From: an uncultured bacterium
Lineage (GTDB): Bacteria > Bacillota > Clostridia > Lachnospirales > Lachnospiraceae
Direction: 5' to 3'
Length of the DNA: 36,787 nt
Assembly (NCBI GenBank): GCA_905215775.1
Contig: CAJMRM010000026.1
Span: 1-36,787 of the forward strand
Under the pieces are notes generated by a model that did no database searches, had not been told where the DNA came from, and saw nothing but the letters and a program-made list of their open reading frames with translations. The position numbers and the translations under genes were made by a program. Below are positions 23,436-31,094 of the stretch, piece after piece (within the stretch, counting starts at the first letter, position 1; each line of letters begins with the position of its first letter).

Positions 23436-24194
23436 ATGAAACGGATATTCAGGAGAAACCAGGTGATCATCACCACGCTGGCGATCATGATCGCGGCAGC
23501 CGGATATTTAAATTATTCTGCCAAAAAGGAGGTGACGGGCTCAGATGTGTTTGAGGCGGGGATGATGGAGATCTCCGACGAGGATATTCTGGCGGAAAAC
23601 CAGGCGGTAAACAGGACGGACGACGGTACTTTAAAGGAGATCCAGAGCCTGGACGGGGAGCTTGAAAGCGCCGGAAGCCGGGATGCGGAGGCCGGAGGGG
23701 AGGCTCCGGCGGCTGGTTCCCAGGAAAACGGGGAAAAGATGGCAGATGGAGCGGGAAATCCGGAGCCAGGGAACGAAACGGAGGCAGCCGGCCTTGAAAA
23801 TCCGGGAGAAGCGGTGCTCACCGGAGGAACCAGCGTGTCCGAGTACATAGCCGGCGTCCAGCTGAGCCGTGAGCAGATCCGGGCAAAGAATAAGGAGACG
23901 CTTATGGAGCTGATCAATAACGGCCAGATCCCGGATACGGAAAAGCAGGCGGCCATCCAGAGTATGATCCGGATGACGGAGATCTCCGAAAAGGAAAATG
24001 CGGCGGAGACCCTGCTCCGGGCCAAGGGCTTTGTGGACCCGGTGGTCAGCATTACGGAGAACCAGGTGGACGTGGTGGTCAACGCGGTGACCCTGACCGA
24101 CCCGGAGCGGGCCCAGATCGAGGATATCGTAAAAAGAAAGACAGAGGTGGGGGCCAACGGCATTGTGATCACTCTGATGGATCTGGCAGAGTAA
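23436..24194 (+). CDS. spoIIIAH: stage III sporulation protein AH
   Basis: 252 residues. The N-terminal TM helix (about 9-25, VIITTLAIMIAAAGYLNY) is the SpoIIIAH hallmark. A long Glu/Gly-rich linker (about 45-130) separates it from the C-terminal YscJ/FliF-like ring domain (about 145-252), which binds SpoIIQ across the septum. It lies three bases after spoIIIAG and is the last gene of the operon. No classic terminator follows; instead there is a tandem hairpin repeat. Confidence 0.94.
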   Translation: MKRIFRRNQVIITTLAIMIAAAGYLNYSAKKEVTGSDVFEAGMMEISDEDILAENQAVNRTDDGTLKEIQSLDGELESAGSRDAEAGGEAPAAGSQENGEKMADGAGNPEPGNETEAAGLENPGEAVLTGGTSVSEYIAGVQLSREQIRAKNKETLMELINNGQIPDTEKQAAIQSMIRMTEISEKENAAETLLRAKGFVDPVVSITENQVDVVVNAVTLTDPERAQIEDIVKRKTEVGANGIVITLMDLAE

Positions 24195-24260
24195 GGCGGT
24201 TCCTGTATACGCGCCGCAGAAATCTTCTGGAAAAGCCTATGCAAAGTTTTTTTGTTATGG

Positions 24261-24482
24261 TATAATGTCTGAAAAACAGACATTATACCATCGCGCATCT
24301 GGTTTTCGCGTACACCGCGAAAATCCAGGCGCTTAGTTCCCCCGAAGGGGTATCATGTCAGGAGGACATGATATAATGTCTGAAAAACAGACATTATACC
24401 ATCGCGCATCTGGTTTTCGCGTACACCGCGAAAATCCAGGCGCTCAGTTCCCCCGAAGGGGTATCATGTCAGGAGGACATGA
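24261..24482 (+). repeat. 111-bp direct tandem repeat, two copies, four hairpins each
   Basis: Copy 1 is 24261-24371 and copy 2 is 24372-24482; I see one difference (T24334 versus C24445). Each unit contains: an 11-bp stem TATAATGTCTG/CAGACATTATA around AAAAA (15 bp in copy 1 with its flank); an interrupted stem with TTTTCGCG/CGCGAAAA; a CCCC/GGGG hairpin; and ATCATGTC/GACATGAT around AGGAG. GACAT of the last hairpin can also pair with ATGTC of the next copy, giving alternative folds. Confidence 0.92.
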
Positions 24483-24504
24483 TATGAGCAGGAACAGACT
24501 ATGA
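24376..24504 (+). CDS. short ORF running through repeat copy 2 (coding uncertain)
   Basis: 43 codons including stop (42 residues), starting at the ATG of repeat copy 2, with AGGAGG of copy 1 ten bases upstream. It ends MSRNRL 18 bases before asp23. Because the repeat is 37 codons long, copy 1 carries the same frame from 24265, but it meets TAG at 24334 where copy 2 has CAG. An inner ATG at 24484 has its own AGGAGG seven bases away, in a hairpin loop. It may be a leader peptide for asp23 or merely a by-product of the repeat; I recognise no protein family. Confidence 0.25.
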   Translation: MSEKQTLYHRASGFRVHRENPGAQFPRRGIMSGGHDMSRNRL

Positions 24505-24522
24505 TCGCAGGAGGTAATCATT

Positions 24523-24909
24523 GTGGCAGCGGATACAGTAAGAATCAGTCATAAAGTATACGAGAAGGATCAGATCGGAGAGGTACAGATCGCAGACGAG
24601 GTTGTGGCGATCATTGCCGGCCTGGCGGCGACAGAGGTAGAGGGCGTGGATTCCATGGCCGGAAACATCACCAACGAGCTGGTGGGCAAGCTGGGAATGA
24701 AAAATCTTTCCAAGGGTGTAAAGGTGGAGGTGACAGAGGAGCACGTTTCTGTGAGCCTGTCCCTGAACCTGAAGTACGGGTACAGCATCCCAAAGGTCTG
24801 TGAGGTAGTCCAGGACAAGGTAAAGAGCGCCATTGAAAATATGACGGGTCTGATCGTTCTGGATGTGAACATCAAGATCGCAGGCGTGAGCCTGGAGGAG
24901 AACCAGTAA
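24523..24909 (+). CDS. asp23: Asp23/Gls24 family envelope stress protein
   Basis: 128 residues with the Asp23/Gls24 pattern: an N-terminal IADEVVAIIAGLAATEVEGV segment, then a GVKVEVTEEHVSVSLSLNLKYGYSIPKV strand pair and a final VLDVNIKIAGV strand. This is the YqhY-type protein that precedes nusB in many Firmicutes and has been linked to fatty-acid/acetyl-CoA carboxylase balance and the cell envelope. The start is GTG, with AGGAGG eight bases upstream. The hairpin repeats lie directly upstream and a terminator directly downstream, so it can be expressed as a single gene. Confidence 0.93.
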   Translation: MAADTVRISHKVYEKDQIGEVQIADEVVAIIAGLAATEVEGVDSMAGNITNELVGKLGMKNLSKGVKVEVTEEHVSVSLSLNLKYGYSIPKVCEVVQDKVKSAIENMTGLIVLDVNIKIAGVSLEENQ

Positions 24910-24919
24910 AAAAACATGG

Positions 24920-24955
24920 GCCGCTGTCCGCAGAAATTGCGGGCGGCGGTTTTTC
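24920..24955 (+). terminator. terminator of asp23
   Basis: CCGCTGTCCGCA (24921-24932) pairs with TGCGGGCGGCGG (24938-24949), including G-U pairs, followed by T5. Confidence 0.85.
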
Positions 24956-25013
24956 CAATTGCAGAAAAGTCCGGCAGAGGACAACCATGAGAGCTTCGCT
25001 GCCCGCGTAAACA

Positions 25014-25049
25014 AAAAAGAGCTTTATCATTTCTGATAAAACTCTTTTA
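25014..25049 (-). terminator. terminator of the tRNA gene
   Basis: Arms 25015-25029 and 25034-25048 pair over 15 bp with one G-U. On the minus strand the stem runs into CTTTTTTG directly after the tRNA 3' end. Confidence 0.85.
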
Positions 25050-25121
25050 TGACCTGTCCGGGAATCGAACCCGGGTTTACGCCGTGAGAGGGCGTCGTCT
25101 TGACCGCTTGACCAACAGGCC
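25050..25121 (-). tRNA. tRNA-Glu (anticodon CTC)
   Basis: A 72-nt cloverleaf on the minus strand: acceptor GGCCTGT pairing with ACAGGTC (one G-U), D-loop with GGTCAAGCGGTCAAG, anticodon stem ACGCC/GGCGT around the loop CTCTCAC giving anticodon CTC, and T-arm CCGGGTTCGATTCCCGG. The CCA end is not encoded. It reads GAG codons. It has its own promoter and terminator and lies against the direction of the asp23/nusB genes on either side. Confidence 0.93.
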
Positions 25122-25150
25122 GGGCTGTGCTTGAAGCATCAAGCCTGTTT

Positions 25151-25178
25151 ATAATACCATGAATTTCAAAAAAAGCAA
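25151..25178 (-). promoter_or_regulatory. promoter of tRNA-Glu
   Basis: On the minus strand, TTGCTT (25178-25173), a 16-base spacer and TATTAT (25156-25151), about 30 bases before the tRNA 5' end. Confidence 0.6.
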
Positions 25179-25348
25179 GTCTTTTTTAAAAAAAATAAAA
25201 TTTCATGACCGAATGGCTGTACGGCCGGTCAAAGAACGGGCCTGGCAGCCGGGAAAGGCAGCGGAAAGCCCCTGGCTTTTCCAGGACCGGGAGGAATAGG
25301 GGACCGGACAGGAACGCTCTGTTTTTTATGTCCGTATACATAAAGGTC

Positions 25349-25377
25349 TTGTGAAACTATGCAGATTCATGTATAAT
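25349..25377 (+). promoter_or_regulatory. sigma-A promoter of the nusB-xseA operon
   Basis: TTGTGA (25349-25354), a 17-base spacer and a perfect TATAAT (25372-25377), 64 bases before nusB. Confidence 0.75.
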
Positions 25378-25440
25378 CGAAGGATAGGACCAGAAAATGA
25401 AATCGAAAAAACGGTGCAGATTATAAATGGAGGTAATCCG

Positions 25441-25899
25441 ATGACCAGAAGGGAAGCTCGGGAACATTGCTTTAAGATGCTGTTCTGCCAGGATTTTTAT
25501 CCGGCAGAGGAAAAGGAGGAACAGCTGGAGCGGTATTTTGACGCTCCGGTGGAGGACGTTACAGGAAAGGACGGGGCGGATGAGGTGCTCCATCAGGTGG
25601 ACCTGGACGGAGCAGATAAAACGGCCCTGGAGGCCCGGGTAGAAGCCATTATGAAAAAGATCCCGGAGCTGGATGAAAGGATCAACGGAGTGGCGGAGGG
25701 CTGGAAAACCAGGCGTATGGGCCGGGTGGAGCTCACGATCCTCAGACTGGCTCTTTTTGAGATGAAGGAGGACCAGGAGATCCCGGAGAAGGTGGCCATC
25801 AACGAGGCGGTGGAGTTAGCCAAGAAATTCGGCGGAGACGGGGCTCCGGCCTTTGTAAACGGGATCCTGGCGAAGCTGGTGGAAGAAAAATCCGAATAA
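25441..25899 (+). CDS. nusB: transcription antitermination factor NusB
   Basis: 152 residues from the ATG at 25441, which follows GGAGGT by six bases. All-helical NusB pattern: TRREAREHCFKMLFCQDF at the N-terminus and a C-terminal half with MGRVELTILRLALFEM, VAINEAVELAKKFGGDGAPAFVNGILAKL, which is the family signature. NusB with NusE binds boxA RNA to keep RNA polymerase elongating on rRNA operons. It is the first gene of the operon that continues with xseA 21 bases on. Confidence 0.96.
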   Translation: MTRREAREHCFKMLFCQDFYPAEEKEEQLERYFDAPVEDVTGKDGADEVLHQVDLDGADKTALEARVEAIMKKIPELDERINGVAEGWKTRRMGRVELTILRLALFEMKEDQEIPEKVAINEAVELAKKFGGDGAPAFVNGILAKLVEEKSE

Positions 25900-25920
25900 G
25901 ACCGGAACCGGGGAGCAGCT

Positions 25921-27222
25921 ATGGCGGGAGTATATTCAGTCACGCAGGTGAATTCGTATATCAAAAATATGTTTGTCCAGGACTTCCTTCTTCGCCGGAT
26001 CTCGGTGAAGGGGGAAGTTTCCAACTGTAAATATCACAGCTCCGGCCACATTTACTTTACCTTAAAGGATTCGGGAGGGACGCTTTCGGCGGTCATGTTC
26101 GCAGGGCAGAGAAGGGGTCTGGGTTTCCGGCTGGCGGAGGGCCAGCAGGTGGTGGTCAAGGGGACGGTTGACGTTTATGAGCGGGACGGAAGATACCAGC
26201 TTTATGCGTCGGAGATCGAGCTGGCGGGCCGGGGCGATCTGTACGTCCGGTTTGAAAAGCTCCTGCGGGAGCTGGAGGAGATGGGGATGTTTGCGGCCGA
26301 GTATAAGCGGCCGATCCCCAGATACGCCAGGTCCGTGGGGATCGTTACGGCTCCCACCGGGGCGGCCATCCGTGATATTATCAATGTCAGCAGGCGGAGG
26401 AATCCCTATGTGCAGCTGATCCTTTATCCGGCCCTGGTCCAGGGCCAGGGAGCCAGGGAGAGCATCGTAAACGGGATCCGCACCCTGGACGCCATGGGCC
26501 TGGACGTTCTTATCGTCGGCCGGGGCGGCGGCTCCATCGAGGATCTGTGGGCCTTCAACGAGGAAGAGGTGGCCCGGGCCATCTTCGCCTGTGAAACGCC
26601 GGTGATCTCTGCGGTGGGCCATGAAACGGATGTGACCATCGCCGACTATGCGGCGGATCTAAGGGCCCCTACGCCTTCGGCAGCGGCAGAGCTGGCGGTT
26701 TTTGATTACGCCAGATTTGCGGCAGATCTGGAAGCCAGAAAGTGGAAACTGTCCCGGGAGATGGGCTTTTTCCTGGATCAGGTGAAGGGAAGGCTGAGGC
26801 AGGACGAGCTGAAGCTCCGGCTTTACCATCCCCAGCATGTGATCCGGGAAAAAAGGCAGCGCCTGGCGGACCAGGAGGAACGCCTGGAACGGCTCATGGA
26901 TGTCCGCGCCGGGGAGGCCCGGTCCCGTCTCCAGGTCCGGGAAGAGCGTCTGTCCCGGGCCATGGACCGGAGGATGGAGGATGGAAAAAAACGGCTGGCA
27001 GAGACCAGCGGCAGGCTCTGGGGGCTCTCGCCCTTACGCAAGCTGAGCCAGGGCTTTGGATATATCGAGGACCAGGAGGGAAAACGGCTGGGCTCTGTAA
27101 GACAGGCGCCGCCGGGGAGCGGCATCACCGTACAGGTGGCAGACGGAACGCTTTCGGCCCTGGTAACGGAAAGGAATGAGGAGTCGGGATGGCAGAACTG
27201 GATAAAAACGGAGCAGACATGA
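25921..27222 (+). CDS. xseA: exodeoxyribonuclease VII large subunit
   Basis: 433 residues. The N-terminal OB fold begins VYSVTQVNSYIKNMF and includes VKGEVSNCKYHSSGHIYFTLKD (about 29-50). The catalytic central part has VGIVTAPTGAAIRDI, IVGRGGGSIEDLWAFNEE and VGHETDVTIADYAADLRAPTPSAAAE. A long coiled coil follows (about 265-375). With XseB it degrades single-stranded DNA to acid-soluble oligonucleotides and takes part in repair. The gene overlaps xseB by 34 bases. Confidence 0.97.
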   Translation: MAGVYSVTQVNSYIKNMFVQDFLLRRISVKGEVSNCKYHSSGHIYFTLKDSGGTLSAVMFAGQRRGLGFRLAEGQQVVVKGTVDVYERDGRYQLYASEIELAGRGDLYVRFEKLLRELEEMGMFAAEYKRPIPRYARSVGIVTAPTGAAIRDIINVSRRRNPYVQLILYPALVQGQGARESIVNGIRTLDAMGLDVLIVGRGGGSIEDLWAFNEEEVARAIFACETPVISAVGHETDVTIADYAADLRAPTPSAAAELAVFDYARFAADLEARKWKLSREMGFFLDQVKGRLRQDELKLRLYHPQHVIREKRQRLADQEERLERLMDVRAGEARSRLQVREERLSRAMDRRMEDGKKRLAETSGRLWGLSPLRKLSQGFGYIEDQEGKRLGSVRQAPPGSGITVQVADGTLSALVTERNEESGWQNWIKTEQT

Positions 27223-27428
27223 CCATAGAGGAAACGTTTGCGGCCCTGGATGAGCTGATCGGCCGTCTGGAGGGCGGAAAAGGCTCCCTGGAGGATGCTT
27301 TTAAAAATTATGAAGAGGGAATGCGGCTGGTGAAGAGCTGCAATGAGAAAATAGAAAAGATCGAAAAGCAGATCATGGTCCTGGGCGGAGGACCGGCGGA
27401 GGAAGAGGACAATGGAACGCAGTTTTAA
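27189..27428 (+). CDS. xseB: exodeoxyribonuclease VII small subunit
   Basis: 79 residues, with the helical hairpin typical of XseB: TIEETFAALDELIGRLEGGKGSLEDAFKNYEEGMRLVKSCNEKIEKIEKQI spread over residues 12-65. It wraps the XseA coiled coil in the exonuclease VII complex. Its start lies within xseA and its end overlaps ispA by 17 bases, indicating tight translational coupling. Confidence 0.95.
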   Translation: MAELDKNGADMTIEETFAALDELIGRLEGGKGSLEDAFKNYEEGMRLVKSCNEKIEKIEKQIMVLGGGPAEEEDNGTQF

Positions 27429-28305
27429 AGAATTACTGGAGCAGAAAACGGCGGAGACAGAAGCGGCGGTATACGCGTACCTGCCGGAGGAAAAGGGCTT
27501 CCAGAAGACGATCTTTGAGGCCATGAATTACAGTGTGAAGGCCGGAGGCAAGCGGCTCCGTCCCCTTCTTATGCTGGAGACGTACCGGATGCTCGGCGGT
27601 CAGGGAAAGGAGATCATGCCCTTTATGGCGGCCATTGAGATGATCCACACCTCGTCCCTGATCCATGACGACCTTCCCTGTATGGACAACGACGAGCTGC
27701 GCCGGGGAAAGCCCACCACCTGGAAGGTGTACGGCTATGATATGGCGGTGCTGGCCGGGGACGCCCTGATGATCTACGCATTTGAGACAGCGGCCAAGGC
27801 ACTGGCCCTGGGCGGAGCCCCGGAGCGGGTGGCCCGGGCCATGGGGATCCTGGCAGAAAAGACCGGGATCTATGGAATGATCGGCGGCCAGACGGTGGAT
27901 GTGGAGCTGACGGGAAAGCCGGTTCCGGAGGAGCAGCTTTCCTTTATCTACCGGTTAAAGACCGGGGCGCTTTTGGAGGCGTCCATGAGGATCGGAGCGG
28001 TACTGGCCGGGGCCGGAAAAGAGGAAGAGGAAACGGTGGAACGCATCGCCGCCGATGTGGGCATGGCATTCCAGATCCAGGACGACATTCTGGATCTGGT
28101 GAGCACCGCGGAGGTTCTGGGAAAGCCGGTTTTAAGCGACGAGAAGAATGAAAAGACCACATATGTGACGTTAAAGGGACTGGAAAAGGCAAAGGCAGAA
28201 GTAAAAACACTCTCAGACCGGGCAGCGGGCGCTTTAAACAGCCTTCCGGGGGACAAGGAATTCCTGGGAACGCTCATTAAGACCCTGGTGGACCGGGAGA
28301 AATAG
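27412..28305 (+). CDS. ispA: polyprenyl synthetase, farnesyl diphosphate synthase type
   Basis: 297 residues, cytoplasmic. The first aspartate-rich motif is DDLPCMD (86-92) preceded by SSLIH and followed by ELRRGKPT. The GGKRLRP motif lies at about 45-51, and the second aspartate-rich motif DDILD falls at about 224-228. The two-residue insertion in the first motif (DDxxxxD) is the bacterial FPP synthase form. It condenses IPP with DMAPP/GPP to give C15 (possibly C20) diphosphate for undecaprenyl phosphate and quinones. The next gene is dxs, the entry step of the same MEP pathway. Confidence 0.95.
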   Translation: MERSFKELLEQKTAETEAAVYAYLPEEKGFQKTIFEAMNYSVKAGGKRLRPLLMLETYRMLGGQGKEIMPFMAAIEMIHTSSLIHDDLPCMDNDELRRGKPTTWKVYGYDMAVLAGDALMIYAFETAAKALALGGAPERVARAMGILAEKTGIYGMIGGQTVDVELTGKPVPEEQLSFIYRLKTGALLEASMRIGAVLAGAGKEEEETVERIAADVGMAFQIQDDILDLVSTAEVLGKPVLSDEKNEKTTYVTLKGLEKAKAEVKTLSDRAAGALNSLPGDKEFLGTLIKTLVDREK

Positions 28306-28327
28306 GACTTAAAGGAGTAGGAACGGA

Positions 28328-30271
28328 ATGCTTCTGGAAAAAATAGAACAGTCTTCGGATATCAAGAAACTGAAAGAGGAAGAGTATCCGGTGCTGGCGC
28401 AGGAGATCCGGCAGTTTCTGCTGGAAAAGATCAGCCGTACAGGCGGTCATCTGGCCTCCAACCTGGGAGTGGTGGAGCTGACCATGGCCCTGCACCTGGC
28501 CTTTGATCTTCCGAAGGATAAGATCATCTGGGACGTGGGCCATCAGGCCTATACCCATAAGATCCTCAGCGGGAGAAAGGACGGCTTCGACGAGCTGCGC
28601 CAGTTCGGCGGCATGAGCGGCTTCCCGAAGCGGAAGGAGAGCCCCTATGACGCTTTTGACACGGGGCACAGCTCCACCTCGATTTCCGCGGGCCTGGGAA
28701 TCGCCCAGGCCAGAGAGATCCTGGGCGAGGACTATTCAGTCATCTCCATCATCGGGGACGGCGCCTTAACGGGCGGCATGGCCTATGAGGCCTTAAACAA
28801 TGCGGCCCAGCTGAAAAAAAACTTCATTATCATATTGAATGACAATGAGATGTCCATCTCAAAAAACGTGGGCGGCATGTCCCGGTATCTGAGCAGCGTC
28901 CGCACCAGGGAGGGCTATGCGGATCTGAAGCTCAAGGTGGAGCGTACCCTGAAGTCTGTGCCGGTGATCGGGAAGGCCATGGTCAACGGCCTTTTCCTGG
29001 CGAAAAACGGGATCAAGCAGTTTTTGGTGCCGGGGATGCTGTTTGAGGACATGGGGATCACCTATCTGGGGCCTGTGGACGGCCACAATGTGGAGGAAAT
29101 GGTCCAGGTTTTAAAGGAGGCCAAGCGGGTCCGCCATGCGGTCCTGGTCCATGTACGGACCACCAAGGGCAAGGGATATGGCCCGGCGGAGCAGAATCCC
29201 TCCCGGTTCCACGGGGTGGAGCCCTTTGATATTGAAACGGGAAAGCCGTTAAAGGAAAAGCAGTTCCCGGGCTATACGGATGTATTTGCAGAAAAGATCT
29301 GCAGCCTGGCGGAGAAGGATCCCCGGATCGTGGCGGTCACGGCGGCCATGCCCGACGGTACAGGGCTTTCCAGGTTTGCCAAGCAGTTCCCGGACCGTTT
29401 TTTTGACGTGGGGATCGCCGAGGCCCACGCGGTCACCTCGGCAGCGGGAATGGCATCGGCAGGCTTAAAGCCTGTGGTGGCGGTGTATTCGTCCTTTTTA
29501 CAGAGGGGCTATGACCAGATTCTCCACGACGTCTGTATCCAGGAGCTGCCGGTGCTTTTTGCCATTGACCGGGCCGGTCTTGTGGGCAGCGACGGAGAGA
29601 CCCATCAGGGAATTTTTGATATTTCATTTTTAAGCCTGGTGCCGGGAATGAGCATCATGGCGCCGAAAAATCTGTGGGAGCTGGAGCGGATGCTGGAATT
29701 CGGCGTGGGCTTCGACGGCCCTCTGGCCATCCGCTATCCGAGGGGACAGGCCTACCGCGGGCTTTCTGAATTTGACGCGCCGGTGGAGTACGGGAAGGCC
29801 GAGATGCTTTTTGAGGAAAAGGACATCGCCCTTTTCGCCCTGGGAAGCATGGTCAGCACCGGAGAGCATGTGCGGGAAAAGCTGAAGGCCAAAGGGTATT
29901 CCTGTACCCTGGTAAACGCCAGGTTTGTAAAGCCTCTGGACACGGAGATGATCGACCGGCTGTGCCGGAACCATAAGCTGATCGTCACACTGGAGGAAAA
30001 TGTGCTGCGGGGCGGCATGGGTATGTGCGCCACCCGGTATATCCATGAAAACCACCCGGAGATCCATGTGATCCAGGTGGCGCTTCCGGACGCTTATGTG
30101 GAGCACGGGAATGTGTCGCTGCTGCGGGAGATGCTGAGGATCGACAGCGATTCGGTGATTAAAAGGATCTTTACGGAATATCTGGATCAATATGACAATA
30201 ATGGAAATAGGAAGATACAGAACAGCTTCGATTGTTCAAATAGTGCAGAGAAGGAGCGGCAGGATCCATGA
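28328..30271 (+). CDS. dxs: 1-deoxy-D-xylulose-5-phosphate synthase
   Basis: 647 residues. Thiamine diphosphate binding is shown by GDGALTGGMAYEALNNAA (about 143-160) with NDNEMSIS, the N-terminal GHQAYTHKILSGR and the GHSSTSIS loop. The transketolase-like middle domain has VGIAEAHAVTSAAGMA, AIDRAGLVGSDGETHQGIFD and the C-terminal domain TLEENVLRGGMG. It joins pyruvate and glyceraldehyde 3-phosphate to start the MEP isoprenoid pathway. The usual AEQHA near the catalytic Glu reads AEAHA here. The C-terminus runs about 25 residues past the conserved end. AAAGGAG precedes the ATG, and the stop overlaps tlyA by four bases. Confidence 0.97.
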   Translation: MLLEKIEQSSDIKKLKEEEYPVLAQEIRQFLLEKISRTGGHLASNLGVVELTMALHLAFDLPKDKIIWDVGHQAYTHKILSGRKDGFDELRQFGGMSGFPKRKESPYDAFDTGHSSTSISAGLGIAQAREILGEDYSVISIIGDGALTGGMAYEALNNAAQLKKNFIIILNDNEMSISKNVGGMSRYLSSVRTREGYADLKLKVERTLKSVPVIGKAMVNGLFLAKNGIKQFLVPGMLFEDMGITYLGPVDGHNVEEMVQVLKEAKRVRHAVLVHVRTTKGKGYGPAEQNPSRFHGVEPFDIETGKPLKEKQFPGYTDVFAEKICSLAEKDPRIVAVTAAMPDGTGLSRFAKQFPDRFFDVGIAEAHAVTSAAGMASAGLKPVVAVYSSFLQRGYDQILHDVCIQELPVLFAIDRAGLVGSDGETHQGIFDISFLSLVPGMSIMAPKNLWELERMLEFGVGFDGPLAIRYPRGQAYRGLSEFDAPVEYGKAEMLFEEKDIALFALGSMVSTGEHVREKLKAKGYSCTLVNARFVKPLDTEMIDRLCRNHKLIVTLEENVLRGGMGMCATRYIHENHPEIHVIQVALPDAYVEHGNVSLLREMLRIDSDSVIKRIFTEYLDQYDNNGNRKIQNSFDCSNSAEKERQDP

Positions 30272-31074
30272 AGGAACGGTTAGACGTGCTGTTAGTAAAA
30301 AAGAATCTGGCAGAGTCCAGAGAGAAGGCCAAGGCGGTGATCATGGCCGGGATCGTCTATGTGGATGACCAGAAGGAGGACAAGGCCGGCTCCATGTTCG
30401 AGGAGACGGCAAAGATCGAGGTCCGGGGAAGCACCTTAAAATATGTGAGCCGCGGAGGTCTGAAATTAGAGAAGGCCATGACCCATTTCGGGGTGACCCT
30501 GGATCAGAAGATCTGTATGGACGTGGGGGCGTCCACCGGAGGGTTCACCGACTGCATGCTGCAGAATGGGGCCGTAAAGGTCTACTCGGTGGATGTGGGC
30601 CACGGACAGCTGGCCTGGAAGCTCAGGAATGATCCGCGGGTGGTCTGCATGGAAAAGACCAATATCCGGTATGTGACCCCGGAGGAGATCCCGGACCGGA
30701 TCCAGTTCGTCTCCATTGACGTGTCGTTTATTTCCTTAACCAAGGTCCTGGGACCGGTGAAGGCCCTTATGGAGCCGGATGGCCAGGTGGTATGTCTCAT
30801 TAAGCCGCAGTTTGAGGCCGGCCGGGAAAAGGTTGGGAAAAAGGGCGTGGTCCGGGAGCGTTCCGTTCATCTGGAGGTGATCCGCATGGTGGCGGCCTTT
30901 GCGGGAAGCATCGGCTTCGAGGCTCTTCATCTGGAGTTCTCGCCCATTAAGGGGCCGGAGGGAAATATTGAGTACCTTCTGCATTTAAGAAACGACGCCG
31001 GCGGAAACGTTTACGAAAACGGCTCCATTGATGCGGAGGAGATCGTAAACCAGGCACATGAAACGCTGGATTAG
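30268..31074 (+). CDS. tlyA: TlyA family rRNA (cytidine-2'-O)-methyltransferase
   Basis: 268 residues. An N-terminal S4 RNA-binding domain (about 1-62: RLDVLLVKKNLAESREKAKAVIMAG) is followed by an FtsJ-type SAM-dependent methyltransferase domain with DVGASTGGFTDCML (about 89-102), VDVGHGQL, and catalytic-region residues in SIDVSFISL and LIKPQFEAGR. TlyA homologues methylate 16S and/or 23S rRNA cytidines; the Bacillus relative is YqxC in the same gene neighbourhood. ATGA overlap with dxs. Confidence 0.94.
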   Translation: MKERLDVLLVKKNLAESREKAKAVIMAGIVYVDDQKEDKAGSMFEETAKIEVRGSTLKYVSRGGLKLEKAMTHFGVTLDQKICMDVGASTGGFTDCMLQNGAVKVYSVDVGHGQLAWKLRNDPRVVCMEKTNIRYVTPEEIPDRIQFVSIDVSFISLTKVLGPVKALMEPDGQVVCLIKPQFEAGREKVGKKGVVRERSVHLEVIRMVAAFAGSIGFEALHLEFSPIKGPEGNIEYLLHLRNDAGGNVYENGSIDAEEIVNQAHETLD

Positions 31075-31094
31075 GAGTTCCGCGGGGGCAGCAT

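Larger units (their letters stand above)
24195..24522 (+). other. intergenic region with hairpin array between spoIIIAH and asp23
   Basis: The 328 bases hold a short spacer, two 111-bp tandem repeats made of hairpins (next entry), a short in-frame ORF inside them, and the asp23 ribosome site. Each repeat junction creates an extended -10 element (TGGTATAAT at 24258-24266 and TGATATAAT at 24369-24377), so they may act as promoters for asp23; no -35 box is obvious. Confidence 0.6.
25122..25440. other. intergenic region between tRNA-Glu and nusB
   Basis: The 319 bases contain the tRNA promoter, the nusB promoter, and between them a small hairpin (AAAGCC/GGCTTT at 25265-25279, with an alternative CCTGG/CCAGG pairing at 25271-25285). 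I see no convincing gene in it. An open frame extending upstream of nusB to 25351 overlaps the promoter and is not coding. Confidence 0.6.

Noticed and set aside
22580..23488. 302-codon minus-strand frame opposite spoIIIAF-AG
   Set aside because: Ser/Pro/Thr-rich antisense shadow crossing two overlapping, recognised sporulation genes.
24261..24482. CRISPR array
   Set aside because: Only two directly abutting 111-bp copies without spacers, and no cas genes nearby.
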